64,000 nucleotides of DNA from an uncultured Deferribacteres bacterium (GTDB taxonomy: Bacteria; Zhuqueibacterota; JdFR-76; DREG01), in contig CAJVYQ010000001.1 in the NCBI GenBank assembly GCA_913009825.1, forward strand, positions 62,001-126,000, in the 5' to 3' direction. A program made the position numbers and the translations under genes. Of the stretch, positions 54,890 through 63,636 are shown one piece after another (the first letter of the stretch is position 1; the number at the start of each line of letters is the position of its first letter). Below the pieces are notes generated by a model, which was given only the letters and a program-made list of their open reading frames with translations, ran no database searches and was not told the origin of the DNA.

Positions 54890-55624
54890 TTACTTAATCA
54901 AATCCCCAATCCGGGACCAGCGAATTTTTTTATAAAACTGGTACAACGGGGCGTTTTTATTCCAGGAGAAATAAAGAATCAGCGCTTCGCCGACAATGTT
55001 TTCTTCCGGGAGAAACCCCCAGTAGCGGCTATCCAGGCTGTTATCCCGGTTATCACCCATCATAAAATAGTGATGGGGCGGAACAATTACCGGGCCGTAA
55101 TTATCCCGGTTGCCGGCACCGGATGGGACAATATCATATTGAAGTTGTCCCTTCGGCATGGTGTACGGATCGATATGCTGCAGGTGCGGTGGATCTGTAA
55201 ATCGCTTTCCGTTGATGAAAACTTGTTTGTCGATGATTTGCAGCGTATCGCCGCCAACCGCCACACAACGTTTGATATAATCCTGATCGGGATTGCGTGG
55301 ATATTTGAACACGACGATGTCCCCCTTTTTGGGCTTTTTAAGGGCAGGTAGACGAACCCAGGGAATTTTTACATTGATCAGGGGGATTTTATCCGGAGTA
55401 CGGACGCCGTAGATGAATTTATTCACCAATAGAAAATCACCAACCATCAGCGTCTTTTCCATGGAACCGGTAGGGATGCGGAATGCCTGAACCACGAAAA
55501 TGCGCAGAATAGTTGCTGCAATTACCGCAAAGATAATTGCATCCGTATATTCACGGAGTTTGCTTTTTTCCGGTTGCTTTTTGCTTTTTTTTACGTTTTC
55601 CTTTTTAAAGAAGTTGAGATTCAT
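54890..55624 (-). CDS. lepB: Signal peptidase I
   Basis: 244 aa from ATG 55624 (MNLNFFKKENVKK). An open frame continuing upstream overlaps lepA and is not part of the gene. One N-terminal transmembrane helix at about 27-46; catalytic Ser54 in PTGSMEKTL and Lys118 in YIKRCVAVGGD form the Ser-Lys dyad; box E GDNRDNSLDSRYWG near the C-terminus. Cleaves Sec signal peptides at the periplasmic face. Directly downstream of lepA, the common lepA-lepB arrangement. Confidence 0.93.
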   Translation of the reverse strand: MNLNFFKKENVKKSKKQPEKSKLREYTDAIIFAVIAATILRIFVVQAFRIPTGSMEKTLMVGDFLLVNKFIYGVRTPDKIPLINVKIPWVRLPALKKPKKGDIVVFKYPRNPDQDYIKRCVAVGGDTLQIIDKQVFINGKRFTDPPHLQHIDPYTMPKGQLQYDIVPSGAGNRDNYGPVIVPPHHYFMMGDNRDNSLDSRYWGFLPEENIVGEALILYFSWNKNAPLYQFYKKIRWSRIGDLIK

Positions 55625-55644
55625 TTTTTTTGCCCGTCCCTTTT

Positions 55645-57444
55645 TTAATCTACTTGTAACACTGCCAGAAACGCTTCCTGGGGAATTTCCACTCTGCCTA
55701 CCTGTTTCATACGCTTTTTCCCCTCTTTCTGTTTCTCCAATAATTTTCTCTTTCTGCTGATATCGCCGCCGTAACATTTTGCCGTTACATTTTTGCGCAG
55801 CGGTTTGACGGTTTCGCGCGCAATGATTTTGCTGCCGATTGCCGCCTGAATCACCACTTCGTAAAGCTGGCGTGGGATAATTCCTCGCAGTTTGTGACAA
55901 ATTCTTTTCCCCCAATCATACGCTTTATCTTTGTGCACGATGGATGACAAGGCATCGACAGGTTCGCCGTTCACCAGCATCTCCAGTTTAACTAAATTGC
56001 CCTGACGAAAATCGAGAAACTCGTAATCAAAGGAAGCATAGCCGCGGGAGATGGATTTTAACCGATCGTAAAAATCAAAAACAATTTCGGACAGGGGAAT
56101 AAAATAATTTAAATTGATCCGTTTTCCATCCAGGTAGGATGTGTTTTTGTAAATTCCCCGGCGATCCATTGCCAATTTCATAATCGCGCCGATGAAATCG
56201 GTAGGCGTGATGATTTGCGCGTCGATGTAAGGTTCTTCCACATGCTCAATTTCGATGGCGGAAGGGAAATTTGCCGGGTTATCCACAACCAAAATATCGT
56301 CTTTGTGCGTGTAAACCCGGTATTCCACATTGGGAACCGTGGTAACAATATTGAGATTATATTCCCGTTCCAGCCGTTCCTGAACAATCTCCATGTGCAG
56401 CATCCCTAAAAAACCGCAGCGGAAACCAAATCCCAGTGCAATGGAGGTTTCCGGTTCAAATGTAAGCGATGCATCGTTGAGCTGCAATTTTTCCAGGGAT
56501 GACTTCAATTCTTCGTAATCGTCGGCAACAGCGGGAAACATCCCGCTGAAAACCATCGGTTTGGGCTCCCGGTAACCAGGCAGCGGTTCGGTTGCCGGAT
56601 TTTTGGCGGAGGTGATGGTATCTCCGACTTTCGTGTCTCGCACTTCCTTCACGCCGGCAATGATATAGCCAACCTGTCCTGCCTGCAATGCGGGTTGAGC
56701 GACTTTTTGCAATTTCAGGAGGCCCACTTCCTGTACTTCAAATGATTTATCGGTGGAAAAAAACTTGATGGTATCTTCCGGTTTCACTTCACCGTCGGCG
56801 ATACGCACCAGCGCAACGGCGCCGCGGTAAGCGTCGAAATAGGAATCAAAAATCAGCGCGCGCAGGGAAATGTCTGTATCGCCCGCGGGCGGGGGAACTC
56901 TCTCTAACAGCGCCTTAAAAATTTTTTCAATACCAACCCCGGTTTTTGCACTGATTTTGATAATCTCATCTTTGCCGCAACCGATCAAGTCGATGATTTG
57001 CTGCTCTACTACCGCAATTTGCGCGCTGGGCAGATCAATTTTATTGATCACCGGAATGATAGCCAGATCGTGTTCCAACGCCTGAAACAATGTGCTGACC
57101 GTCTGCGCTTCCACACCCTGAGCTGCATCTACCAGCAGAAGCGCACCCTCACAGGCAGCCAGGCTTCTGGAAACTTCATACGAAAAATCCACGTGACCCG
57201 GCGTATCGATTAGATTCAGCGTGTATTCCCTGCGGTCGCTGTGACGATAGTTCATGGTGATAGCGTGGGATTTGATGGTGATCCCTTTCTCCCGTTCCAA
57301 ATCCATGTCGTCCAGCACCTGGCTCACCATCTGTCGTTTGGAAACGGTGTGCGTCATCTCCAATAATCGGTCTGCCAGTGTGGATTTACCGTGGTCGATA
57401 TGGGCAATGATGGAAAAATTGCGTATATTTTCAGCGTTTTTCAT
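55645..57444 (-). CDS. lepA: Elongation factor 4 (LepA)
   Basis: 599-aa ribosomal back-translocase GTPase, family-typical length. G1 [14 protein letters not shown]3 [13 protein letters not shown]4 NKIDLP; EF4-specific C-terminal domain with [20 protein letters not shown] and [30 protein letters not shown] (residues about 535-590). Start at ATG 57444; upstream TTG codons are alternatives. Cotranscribed with lepB. Confidence 0.96.
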   Translation of the reverse strand: MKNAENIRNFSIIAHIDHGKSTLADRLLEMTHTVSKRQMVSQVLDDMDLEREKGITIKSHAITMNYRHSDRREYTLNLIDTPGHVDFSYEVSRSLAACEGALLLVDAAQGVEAQTVSTLFQALEHDLAIIPVINKIDLPSAQIAVVEQQIIDLIGCGKDEIIKISAKTGVGIEKIFKALLERVPPPAGDTDISLRALIFDSYFDAYRGAVALVRIADGEVKPEDTIKFFSTDKSFEVQEVGLLKLQKVAQPALQAGQVGYIIAGVKEVRDTKVGDTITSAKNPATEPLPGYREPKPMVFSGMFPAVADDYEELKSSLEKLQLNDASLTFEPETSIALGFGFRCGFLGMLHMEIVQERLEREYNLNIVTTVPNVEYRVYTHKDDILVVDNPANFPSAIEIEHVEEPYIDAQIITPTDFIGAIMKLAMDRRGIYKNTSYLDGKRINLNYFIPLSEIVFDFYDRLKSISRGYASFDYEFLDFRQGNLVKLEMLVNGEPVDALSSIVHKDKAYDWGKRICHKLRGIIPRQLYEVVIQAAIGSKIIARETVKPLRKNVTAKCYGGDISRKRKLLEKQKEGKKRMKQVGRVEIPQEAFLAVLQVD

Positions 57445-57780
57445 CAACAACAGGTTTCTTTTTTATCTGGCCGCCTAAGAATCCGCGGCAAATATTTTAT
57501 TGAATTACAAACAACCTTATTCCCCTAATGCCCCGGCGAAACACAGGGCAGCGGGAAAAATAATCAATTTCAAAACTTTTAATATAATAAAAATAGGGAA
57601 GTAATTCAATCTATTTTAATGGATGGATTTTTCTCGTCAACTGTCTAAGTTTTTAAAGACGATATCTATGAAATGCCGGTTATGGATTTTGTTTTTGCCG
57701 TCAACTTTTCTTGTGCAGACAGCAGCAGCAAAGGAATGTCGACAATACCGGAAAAAACGGTTTTTAAAAATAATCGGCGC

Positions 57781-57896
57781 TGCATCGAGCGATTCTCCTT
57801 TTTTAATCTTTCTACTGTTTCCAGATGAGTCTCCATTTTTTAGTGTAAATCCTGTTTGCGACTAAGCTAACCGCCCTACAATCGCTCAATTCAAAT
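57781..57896 (-). repeat. Family A element, degenerate copy A8
   Basis: Right end AATCGCTCAATTCAAAT (57880-57896) is clear; left end TGCATCGAGCGATT (57781-57794) is degenerate. Body contains TTTTTAGTGTAAATCCTGTT and a mutated hairpin (gcgactaagctaaccgccc). Confidence 0.78.
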
Positions 57897-57940
57897 ATGA
57901 ATAAGATATAAAGCAAAGAACGAAGAAGGAAGGGATTTTT

Positions 57941-58101
57941 GGTAACTATTCAGGTCGCCTGAGAGTGAACCCTCAGGCTAAGACATTAAAGCATCCTGAA
58001 GGATGCTATCGTAAATAGGACGCTTTAGCGCCCTTTCATTTCTTAGCCTTGTCGTTCACGGCAAGGCGAAAAAGATTGAAAGAAAACACCTGAATAGTTA
58101 C
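57941..58101. repeat. Family B element, copy B2
   Basis: About 161 bp. Ends GGTAACTATTCAGGT (57941-57955) and ACCTGAATAGTTAC (58088-58101) are reverse complements. The interior is different from B1: gcatcctgaaggatgc hairpin and long-range arms CCTGAGAGTGAACC / TTAGCCTTGTCGTTCACGG. Confidence 0.88.
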
Positions 58102-58120
58102 GATTTTTGTAAATAAAAAC

Positions 58121-58148
58121 TTGACACAGAAAGAATGTTGATTATATT
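58121..58148 (+). promoter_or_regulatory. Possible sigma70-type promoter
   Basis: TTGACA (58121-58126) and TATATT (58143-58148), 16-bp spacer. It would drive a transcript through the small ORF at 58259 or a non-coding RNA. Confidence 0.45.
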
Positions 58149-58258
58149 TTTATGCGCATATTGCAGCTATTACTGATTTGCACGTTTCGTACGTCTAAAC
58201 CGGCATTCTTCGGCAAAAGATTTGTTACGAAGAAGAATAAAAACGGATTGGAATCTTC

Positions 58259-58504
58259 TTGGCAAAAAAGAAATCAAAAAAGATTCAGAAACGATGTCAA
58301 CAGAAACTGAAGAAACAGAAGACGAAGGAAAAACAGAAATCGGGCAAAAAATATTTTGGAATGCACGATACTCAGCTTAGAAATCCATTGTCGAGTTTGA
58401 GCAATACTGAATACGCAAAAAATATAGACATTATTGCCTACTTTATAGAACAATTTGATCGGAAAATAATCCGAGATCATATCCCTGCTCAGAATACTGA
58501 ATAG
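58259..58504 (+). CDS. Small basic protein, hypothetical
   Basis: 81 codons from a TTG start. The first 30 residues are almost all Lys/Gln/Arg (KKKSKKIQKRCQQKLKKQ), the rest has ordinary composition (GMHDTQLRNPLSSLSNTEYA, FIEQFDRKIIRDH). No clear ribosome binding site. A good promoter lies 110 nt upstream. It could be a genuine small nucleic-acid-binding protein or an accidental frame. Confidence 0.35.
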   Translation: MAKKKSKKIQKRCQQKLKKQKTKEKQKSGKKYFGMHDTQLRNPLSSLSNTEYAKNIDIIAYFIEQFDRKIIRDHIPAQNTE

Positions 58505-58511
58505 ATAGAGG

Positions 58512-58633
58512 CTGAACGAAAAGGATCTAAATTGTATATCAAACATCTTGTTTGAATTATAATCTTATTGAAAAGCAGGAAACTAAACAGTTTATAAAAC
58601 AAGCAAGATGCATGTTTTCCACTTTTCGTTCAG
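58512..58633. repeat. Inverted-repeat segment E
   Basis: CTGAACGAAAAG (58512-58523) and CTTTTCGTTCAG (58622-58633) are perfect reverse complements 98 bp apart. The interior is AT-rich. Single copy in the window. Confidence 0.6.
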
Positions 58634-58666
58634 ACCCTAGATAGTAGAATAGAAAGGATAACCGCC

Positions 58667-60253
58667 ATGGTTGAAAAAAATACGGGGAGCGGCGCCGGGC
58701 AGACAAAATCTGTAAATCCTGCTACCGGTGAATTACTGGCCAGCTTTCCTCTTCATTCGGTAAACGATCTGCGGAAAATGATCCGGCAGGCAAAAGTAGC
58801 GCAAAAAATATGGCAGGAAGTTTCGGTTAAAGAGAGGGCGAAAAAAATTGAGCGGATCAGAGATTATCTGGTTGAAAATACCGATGATCTGGTTGCTACT
58901 ATTTCTGCTGATAATGGAAAATCTCTTGCGGATGCACTGATTACCGAGATTTTTCCTGCTACGCTGTCCGTTCATTATTATTGTAAAAATGCGGGGAAAT
59001 TTTTGCGGGACCGTAAATTGTCTCCGGCTTCGATTATTCTCTCGTTCAAACGCAGCAAAGTCATCCGGGTGCCGCACGGGGTTGTGGGCGTTATCTCTCC
59101 GTGGAATTATCCTTTTGCCATTGCATTTTACCAGGTGATTATCGCATTGCTTTCCGGAAACGGAGTGATTTTAAAAACTGCCACGGAGACCCAATTGGTG
59201 GGACATGCGCTTAAAAGAGCAATCGAAGCCGCCGATTTGCCGGCGGGTTTGTTTCATTTTGTCAACATGCCGGGCAGACTTGCCGGCGATGCGTTTCTGG
59301 AAAACGGCATCGACAAATTAGCTTTTATCGGTTCCGTTTCGGTTGGGAAAAAGTTGATGGCCAAAGCGGCGGCAACGTTAACGCCGGTTACTCTCGAATT
59401 GGGCGGCAAGGATGCCATGATTGTTTGTGATGATGCAGATCCCTATCTGGCGGCAAATGGCGCTGTTTGGGGCGGCTACACAAACGCCGGCCAATCCTGC
59501 GGCGGAATTGAGCGGATTTATGTACATGAAAAAATTTACGATAAATTTATGTCTTCATTTAAAGAAAAAACGGAAACATTGAAAATAGGTGCCGGCCAAA
59601 ATTATGATGTGGACATTAGCTGCATAACCACAAAGCGGCAAGTGGACACGATTAACCGGCATGTTGCGGATGCACTGAAAAAAGGCGCTGCCATTTTCGC
59701 CAAATCGGCTGTGCCGGATGAACCGAATTTGCAAAATTTTCTTCCGGCCATGGTGCTCACGAACGTGAATCACGATATGCAGATGATGCGGGAAGAAACA
59801 TTCGGCCCCATCGTAGGGGTGATGAAAGTGAAGGATATGGACGAAGCCATCGCCCTGGCCAACGATTCCAATTTAGGCTTATCGGCTTCGGTTTGGTCAC
59901 AGGATCGCAAAAAAGCGGAGAAAATTGCCCGGAAAATCGAAGCGGGTGTGGTTAACATCAATGATCATTTGATGAGTCATGGTATGTCCGAAACGCCGTG
60001 GGGAGGATTCAAAGAATCGGGAATCGGACGTTCTCACAGTAAATACGGATTTTGGGAAATGACCCAGCCGCAGGTAATTGTCCGTGATGTTCTGCCGGGA
60101 ATTAAACGGGAGATGTGGTGGTATCCGGTAAATAAAAAGGTGTACGATGGTTTGCGGGGATTGATTGAAATGCGTTTCGCCAAAAGCTTAAAACGCAGGT
60201 TTAAAGGAATAAAAAACGCATTAATAATTTTACCGCGTATGTATAAAAAATAA
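58667..60253 (+). CDS. NAD(P)-dependent aldehyde dehydrogenase
   Basis: 528 aa. Asn147 in ISPWNYPF, Glu244 in LELGGKDAM, Cys278 in AGQSCGG and EETFGPIVG are the expected catalytic and cofactor residues. The C-terminus is about 40 residues longer and basic (KSLKRRFKGIKNALIILPRMYKK), with a hydrophobic WWYPVNKKVYDGL segment, as in membrane-associated fatty-aldehyde dehydrogenases. Oxidises aldehydes to acids. Followed by a terminator-like hairpin and a hemolysin-III gene. Confidence 0.92.
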   Translation: MVEKNTGSGAGQTKSVNPATGELLASFPLHSVNDLRKMIRQAKVAQKIWQEVSVKERAKKIERIRDYLVENTDDLVATISADNGKSLADALITEIFPATLSVHYYCKNAGKFLRDRKLSPASIILSFKRSKVIRVPHGVVGVISPWNYPFAIAFYQVIIALLSGNGVILKTATETQLVGHALKRAIEAADLPAGLFHFVNMPGRLAGDAFLENGIDKLAFIGSVSVGKKLMAKAAATLTPVTLELGGKDAMIVCDDADPYLAANGAVWGGYTNAGQSCGGIERIYVHEKIYDKFMSSFKEKTETLKIGAGQNYDVDISCITTKRQVDTINRHVADALKKGAAIFAKSAVPDEPNLQNFLPAMVLTNVNHDMQMMREETFGPIVGVMKVKDMDEAIALANDSNLGLSASVWSQDRKKAEKIARKIEAGVVNINDHLMSHGMSETPWGGFKESGIGRSHSKYGFWEMTQPQVIVRDVLPGIKREMWWYPVNKKVYDGLRGLIEMRFAKSLKRRFKGIKNALIILPRMYKK

Positions 60254-60260
60254 ACTCTTT

Positions 60261-60300
60261 AAGGACCCTATCGCTTTAAGTAATGGGATCCTTTTCTTTT
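60261..60300 (+). terminator. Probable intrinsic terminator
   Basis: AAGGACCCTAT (60261-60271) pairs imperfectly with ATGGGATCCTT (about 60283-60293), followed by TTCTTTT. Eight nt after the aldehyde dehydrogenase stop. Confidence 0.55.
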
Positions 60301-60317
60301 TTGACTGGAGATAGAAA

Positions 60318-60959
60318 TTGGTAAAAAAATTAAGAGATCCCATGAGCGGACTTACGCACTTTATCGCTGCTTTAGCTGCAATAGCCGGATTGGTTCTGCT
60401 GATTATTAAATCCGGTCACCCGGTCAGACCATGGTATTTGGTATCGTTCATCATCTTTGGCGCCGGGATGATTTTGCTCTATTCCGCCAGTGCGCTGTAT
60501 CACTGGTTGCCCCTTTCCGATCAGAGAATCCTGCTCCTGAAAAAGATAGATCATATCATGATTTTTATTCTGATAGCCGCCACCTACACGCCCATCTGTC
60601 TCATCCCGCTGCGCGGGCCATGGGGCTGGAGTCTTTTCGGCAGCATTTGGGGGATGACCATTATGGGAATTTTCATGAAACTGTTTTGGATAAATGCGCC
60701 GCGCCGGCTTGCAACCCTCATTTATGTTGTGATGGGATGGCTGGCGATGGTAGCAATCTGGCCGCTATTTAAATCGGTTCAGATTGAAGCGTTTTGGGGA
60801 ATTCTGACCGGCGGCCTGTTCTACACCATCGGCGCCGTTATTTATGCCACAAAAAAACCGGATCCGGTACCGGGTTTTTTCGGTTTTCACGAGATTTTCC
60901 ATGTCTTTGTTATGCTGGGCAGTTTTTCACATTTTTGGGTGATGTATAAATATCTTTGA
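60318..60959 (+). CDS. Hemolysin III / PAQR family membrane protein
   Basis: 213 aa, probable TTG start with GGAG 7 nt upstream. Seven hydrophobic helices. LRDPMSGLTHFIAALAA contains the N-terminal region with the conserved His; SASALYHWLP, and FGFHEIFHVFVMLGSFSHF with the paired His residues near the C-terminus, are the family signature metal site. Inner-membrane protein of unclear function; hemolytic activity is known for a few homologues only. Confidence 0.88.
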   Translation: MVKKLRDPMSGLTHFIAALAAIAGLVLLIIKSGHPVRPWYLVSFIIFGAGMILLYSASALYHWLPLSDQRILLLKKIDHIMIFILIAATYTPICLIPLRGPWGWSLFGSIWGMTIMGIFMKLFWINAPRRLATLIYVVMGWLAMVAIWPLFKSVQIEAFWGILTGGLFYTIGAVIYATKKPDPVPGFFGFHEIFHVFVMLGSFSHFWVMYKYL

Positions 60960-61312
60960 ATGGATTTAAGGATTTCATTGCTCTAACCTTAATTGAGCGA
61001 TTACCCTTTTTTACGATTGTTTTTGACACCGAACCGGTTTTTATTTTTTTTACAAATCAAATGAAATCAGATTGCCGACAAAGCAAATCGACCTGCAATC
61101 GCTCAATTTAGGTCTTAAAAAGATATGCCCCGCACTTTTTTACTTGCTTTATTGAATAAAATTGAGTAAAATCAAAGAAATAAAACCTTTCAAAAAATAA
61201 ATTCAACTGAATAATCGTAAACTTCATTCGCAGAGAATAAACAGCACGCCGGTAAGTACGAACATTTTATTTCATGGTTCGAACCAAACCTAAGGGAAAA
61301 AGAGAGGCAGAT
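60960..61312. other. Intergenic region with family A copy
   Basis: Between the hemolysin-III gene and khpA. Besides copy A9 (60986-61113) it contains only AT-rich sequence. Confidence 0.6.
60986..61113 (-). repeat. Family A inverted-repeat element, copy A9
   Basis: 128 bp. Ends ACCTTAATTGAGCGATT and AATCGCTCAATTTAGGT. The body is the most diverged of the first subfamily, with a decayed hairpin (gccgacaaagcaaatcgac). Confidence 0.88.
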
Positions 61313-61582
61313 ATGGATAATGAATCTCAGATAAGCGGAAGAGGATACGGTTCCAGGTCTTTCCTGGAATATCTTATTAAAACCATTGTGGATCATCCCG
61401 AGGAAGTAACAATCTCAGAAGTAGATGGAGAAAAAACTATAGTTTACGAGTTGCGTGTTAACAGGAGAGATATGGGTAAAGTGATCGGGAAAAAAGGTCA
61501 GAATGCCAGAGCAATTCGGACATTACTGGCTGCTGTTTCTGCCAAGGCTCAAAAACGCGCAGTATTGGAAATACTTGAATAA
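61313..61582 (+). CDS. khpA: KH-domain RNA-binding protein KhpA
   Basis: 89 aa. ATG 61313 is chosen because AGAGAGG lies about 6 nt upstream; an earlier ATG at 61274 lacks a site. One KH domain: FLEYLIKTIVDHPEEV, then the GxxG loop in MGKVIGKKGQNARAIRTLL (residues about 55-75). A 14-residue N-terminal extension is longer than usual. Binds RNA, usually with KhpB. In many bacteria the gene lies between rpsP and rimM; here it stands alone. Confidence 0.88.
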   Translation: MDNESQISGRGYGSRSFLEYLIKTIVDHPEEVTISEVDGEKTIVYELRVNRRDMGKVIGKKGQNARAIRTLLAAVSAKAQKRAVLEILE

Positions 61583-61591
61583 AACACTTAA

Positions 61592-62231
61592 ATGAACATT
61601 TATTTTCTCTCGACATTTGTACTGCTCTCAGCTATCTGCCACATTCACGATGAATACGCGGGGGTGAAAGCAAGAGTATACATCTGCAAGCCGCTCACCA
61701 TGGCGCTGATCATCCTGATTGCCATCATTCCATCCGTAGCAACCAGAGTATGGTATCAATATTTAATTGTTGCCGGTTTGCTATTTTCATTAACCGGCGA
61801 TATTTTCCTGATCTTTCCTGAAACTCGTTTCACTGCCGGTCTGTTCAGTTTCCTCATCGGGTATATTTTTTACATCTTCGCTTTTTCATCCGGTTACGGG
61901 TTCGGATGCGACCTGTGGTTTTCCGCCCTGCTCCTTATTTTCGGCATTTCCATTTACAGATACATCTCGGCATATCCGGCTAAAATGAAGCTGCCGTTTG
62001 CGCTTTATATTCCGGTTATCTTGTCGATGGGCACACAAGCATTTCACCAATGAACTATCTCAAAATAAAAGTACGCTGCTTGCCGTAATCGGCGCGCTCT
62101 TTTTTATCCTTTCGGATACTATTCTTGCCAGCAACAAATTCCATGCTCTCTTCAAAACCGCACGGTTTTTTACACTGATCACCTATTTCACCGGTAAGTA
62201 TTTAATTGCGCTGTCTGTGGGAATACAGTAA
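61592..62231 (+). pseudogene. YhhN-family (lysoplasmalogenase-like) gene with frameshift
   Basis: The frame from ATG 61592 codes for an eight-helix YhhN-like protein (YLIVAGLLFSLTGDIFLIFPE, then a helix PFALYIPVILSMGTQAF) until a stop at 62051-62053. The remaining conserved part (LLAVIGALFFILSDTILASNKF, FFTLITYFTGKYLIALSV) continues in the next frame to TAA 62229-62231. A single-base indel near 62035-62055 explains it. Either a recent pseudogene or an assembly error. Confidence 0.85.
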
Positions 62232-62379
62232 ACTTCATCAAACCATCCTGCAGGTTCTTCACGACAAAAAAGTTAAATGTTCCAGTTCTGATGAGCTGAA
62301 AAAAGGCAACCTGAGGAAAGATTCTCCCCGATAGTAATCTATAATCAACAGAAGGATCAAACCGGAATCCCCTGTTCAC

Positions 62380-63636
62380 TCACCTGCCGCAACAGTTCTT
62401 ATATTTCAGTCCGCTGCCACAGGGACAGGGATCATTTCTGCCGGCATGTAAGTAATCGATTTCATCCGGCCGAAAAAGAGCATCGTGTTGTGCGGCGATT
62501 TCCTGCTGTCGCTGCCAATCTACAGCAAGCCGGCGCATCCTCTCGTCGGCATGATTGAAAAACATTTTGTACGACGCACAAAAATGATTCAGATTTTGAT
62601 CCCGGGGATCATGAATGCGGTCTTTGGTACAACCGCCGTAGCAGTAGGGCAGCCATTTGCAGGTACGGCACTTCTGCGGCAGACCGGCCTTCATCAGACC
62701 GAACCGATGTTGCCGTTCTGAATTCAGCATATCGATGATTTTGTGTTCCATCACATTGCCCAATTTCCATTCCGGTTCGACAAAAAAATCACAGGAGTAA
62801 ACATCGCCGTTGTGCTCGACCACCACATAAATACCGCATGCCGGCAGAAGGGTACATTCCGGCGCCGTCAGTCCTACATAGCTGTAAAATACGGAATCAA
62901 AATATCGGACGGAAGTAGTAGAGGCTCCCTCTTCAAAATCAGCTTGCCACAGATCAAAAATCTTACATAAAAACTCCCCGTATTTTTCCGGCGCCACGGA
63001 AAAAAGCGCCGCCCGATCCGGATGAGCGGGATCCGTTTCCACACAGGGGATAAACTGCATAAAATCCAATCCCATTTCTCTGTGGAAATAGTAAATTTCT
63101 TCGGGAAACTGCACTGAATAATCATTGACAACGGTCAGAGCGTTCACCGCTACGCCGGCATCCAACATCACTTTTGCGGCGCTTGTCACCTGCTGCCAGG
63201 AACCCTTGCCGCCGCGTAAAAAGCGATAGTGATTGTGAATATTCTCCGGCCCGTCCAGAGAAAGTCCCACAAGAAAATTGTACCGATCGAGAAATTTTGC
63301 CCATTTCTCATCGATTAAAATACCGTTGGTCTGCAAACCGTTGCCGACCGATTGGCCCCGTCCATACTTTTGCTGAAACGCAACCGCCTTCTCGAAAAAA
63401 GGGAGTCCCATTAATGTGGGTTCTCCCCCCTGCCAGCCGAAGGAAACATTGGCGCCGGCCTGCTCCAGCACCTGTTTGATCATCTCTTCCAGAATTTCAT
63501 CGCTCATACGGTGGATTTTGGTTTCGGTAAACAGGTTCTCTTTTTCCAGATAGAAACAATACGTGCAGGCCATATTACAATCCGGCCCGGACGGTTTGAT
63601 GAGGATTGAATTGAGCGGTTTGAAAGGAGGCAGCAT
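62380..63636 (-). CDS. Anaerobic sulfatase-maturase-like radical SAM/SPASM protein with SEC-C tail
   Basis: 418 aa. Cys20, Cys24, Cys27 (CNMACTYCFYL) form the radical-SAM cluster site; FGWQGGEPTLMG, GLQTNGIL and LSLDGP follow. SPASM Cys residues lie in PECTLLPACGIY, VYSCDFF, KCRTCKWLPYCYGGC (residues about 265-350). A C-terminal SEC-C zinc motif ends the protein (NDPCPCGSGLKYKNCCG). Enzymes of this type turn a Ser or Cys of sulfatases into formylglycine. No sulfatase gene is in the window, so the partner is elsewhere or different. Confidence 0.88.
   Translation of the reverse strand: MLPPFKPLNSILIKPSGPDCNMACTYCFYLEKENLFTETKIHRMSDEILEEMIKQVLEQAGANVSFGWQGGEPTLMGLPFFEKAVAFQQKYGRGQSVGNGLQTNGILIDEKWAKFLDRYNFLVGLSLDGPENIHNHYRFLRGGKGSWQQVTSAAKVMLDAGVAVNALTVVNDYSVQFPEEIYYFHREMGLDFMQFIPCVETDPAHPDRAALFSVAPEKYGEFLCKIFDLWQADFEEGASTTSVRYFDSVFYSYVGLTAPECTLLPACGIYVVVEHNGDVYSCDFFVEPEWKLGNVMEHKIIDMLNSERQHRFGLMKAGLPQKCRTCKWLPYCYGGCTKDRIHDPRDQNLNHFCASYKMFFNHADERMRRLAVDWQRQQEIAAQHDALFRPDEIDYLHAGRNDPCPCGSGLKYKNCCGR

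Larger units (their letters stand above)
57445..58666. other. 1.2-kb repeat-rich region with one possible small gene
   Basis: Holds family A copy A8 (57781-57896), family B copy B2 (57941-58101), a promoter-like TTGACA-16-TATATT (58121-58148), a small ORF (58259-58504) and an inverted-repeat segment (58512-58633). Upstream ORFs up to 57865 look like chance frames. Confidence 0.6.

Noticed and set aside
55625-55915. Upstream extension of lepB
   Set aside because: It overlaps the 3' end of lepA and has low-quality composition; lepB starts at 55624 just after lepA stops.
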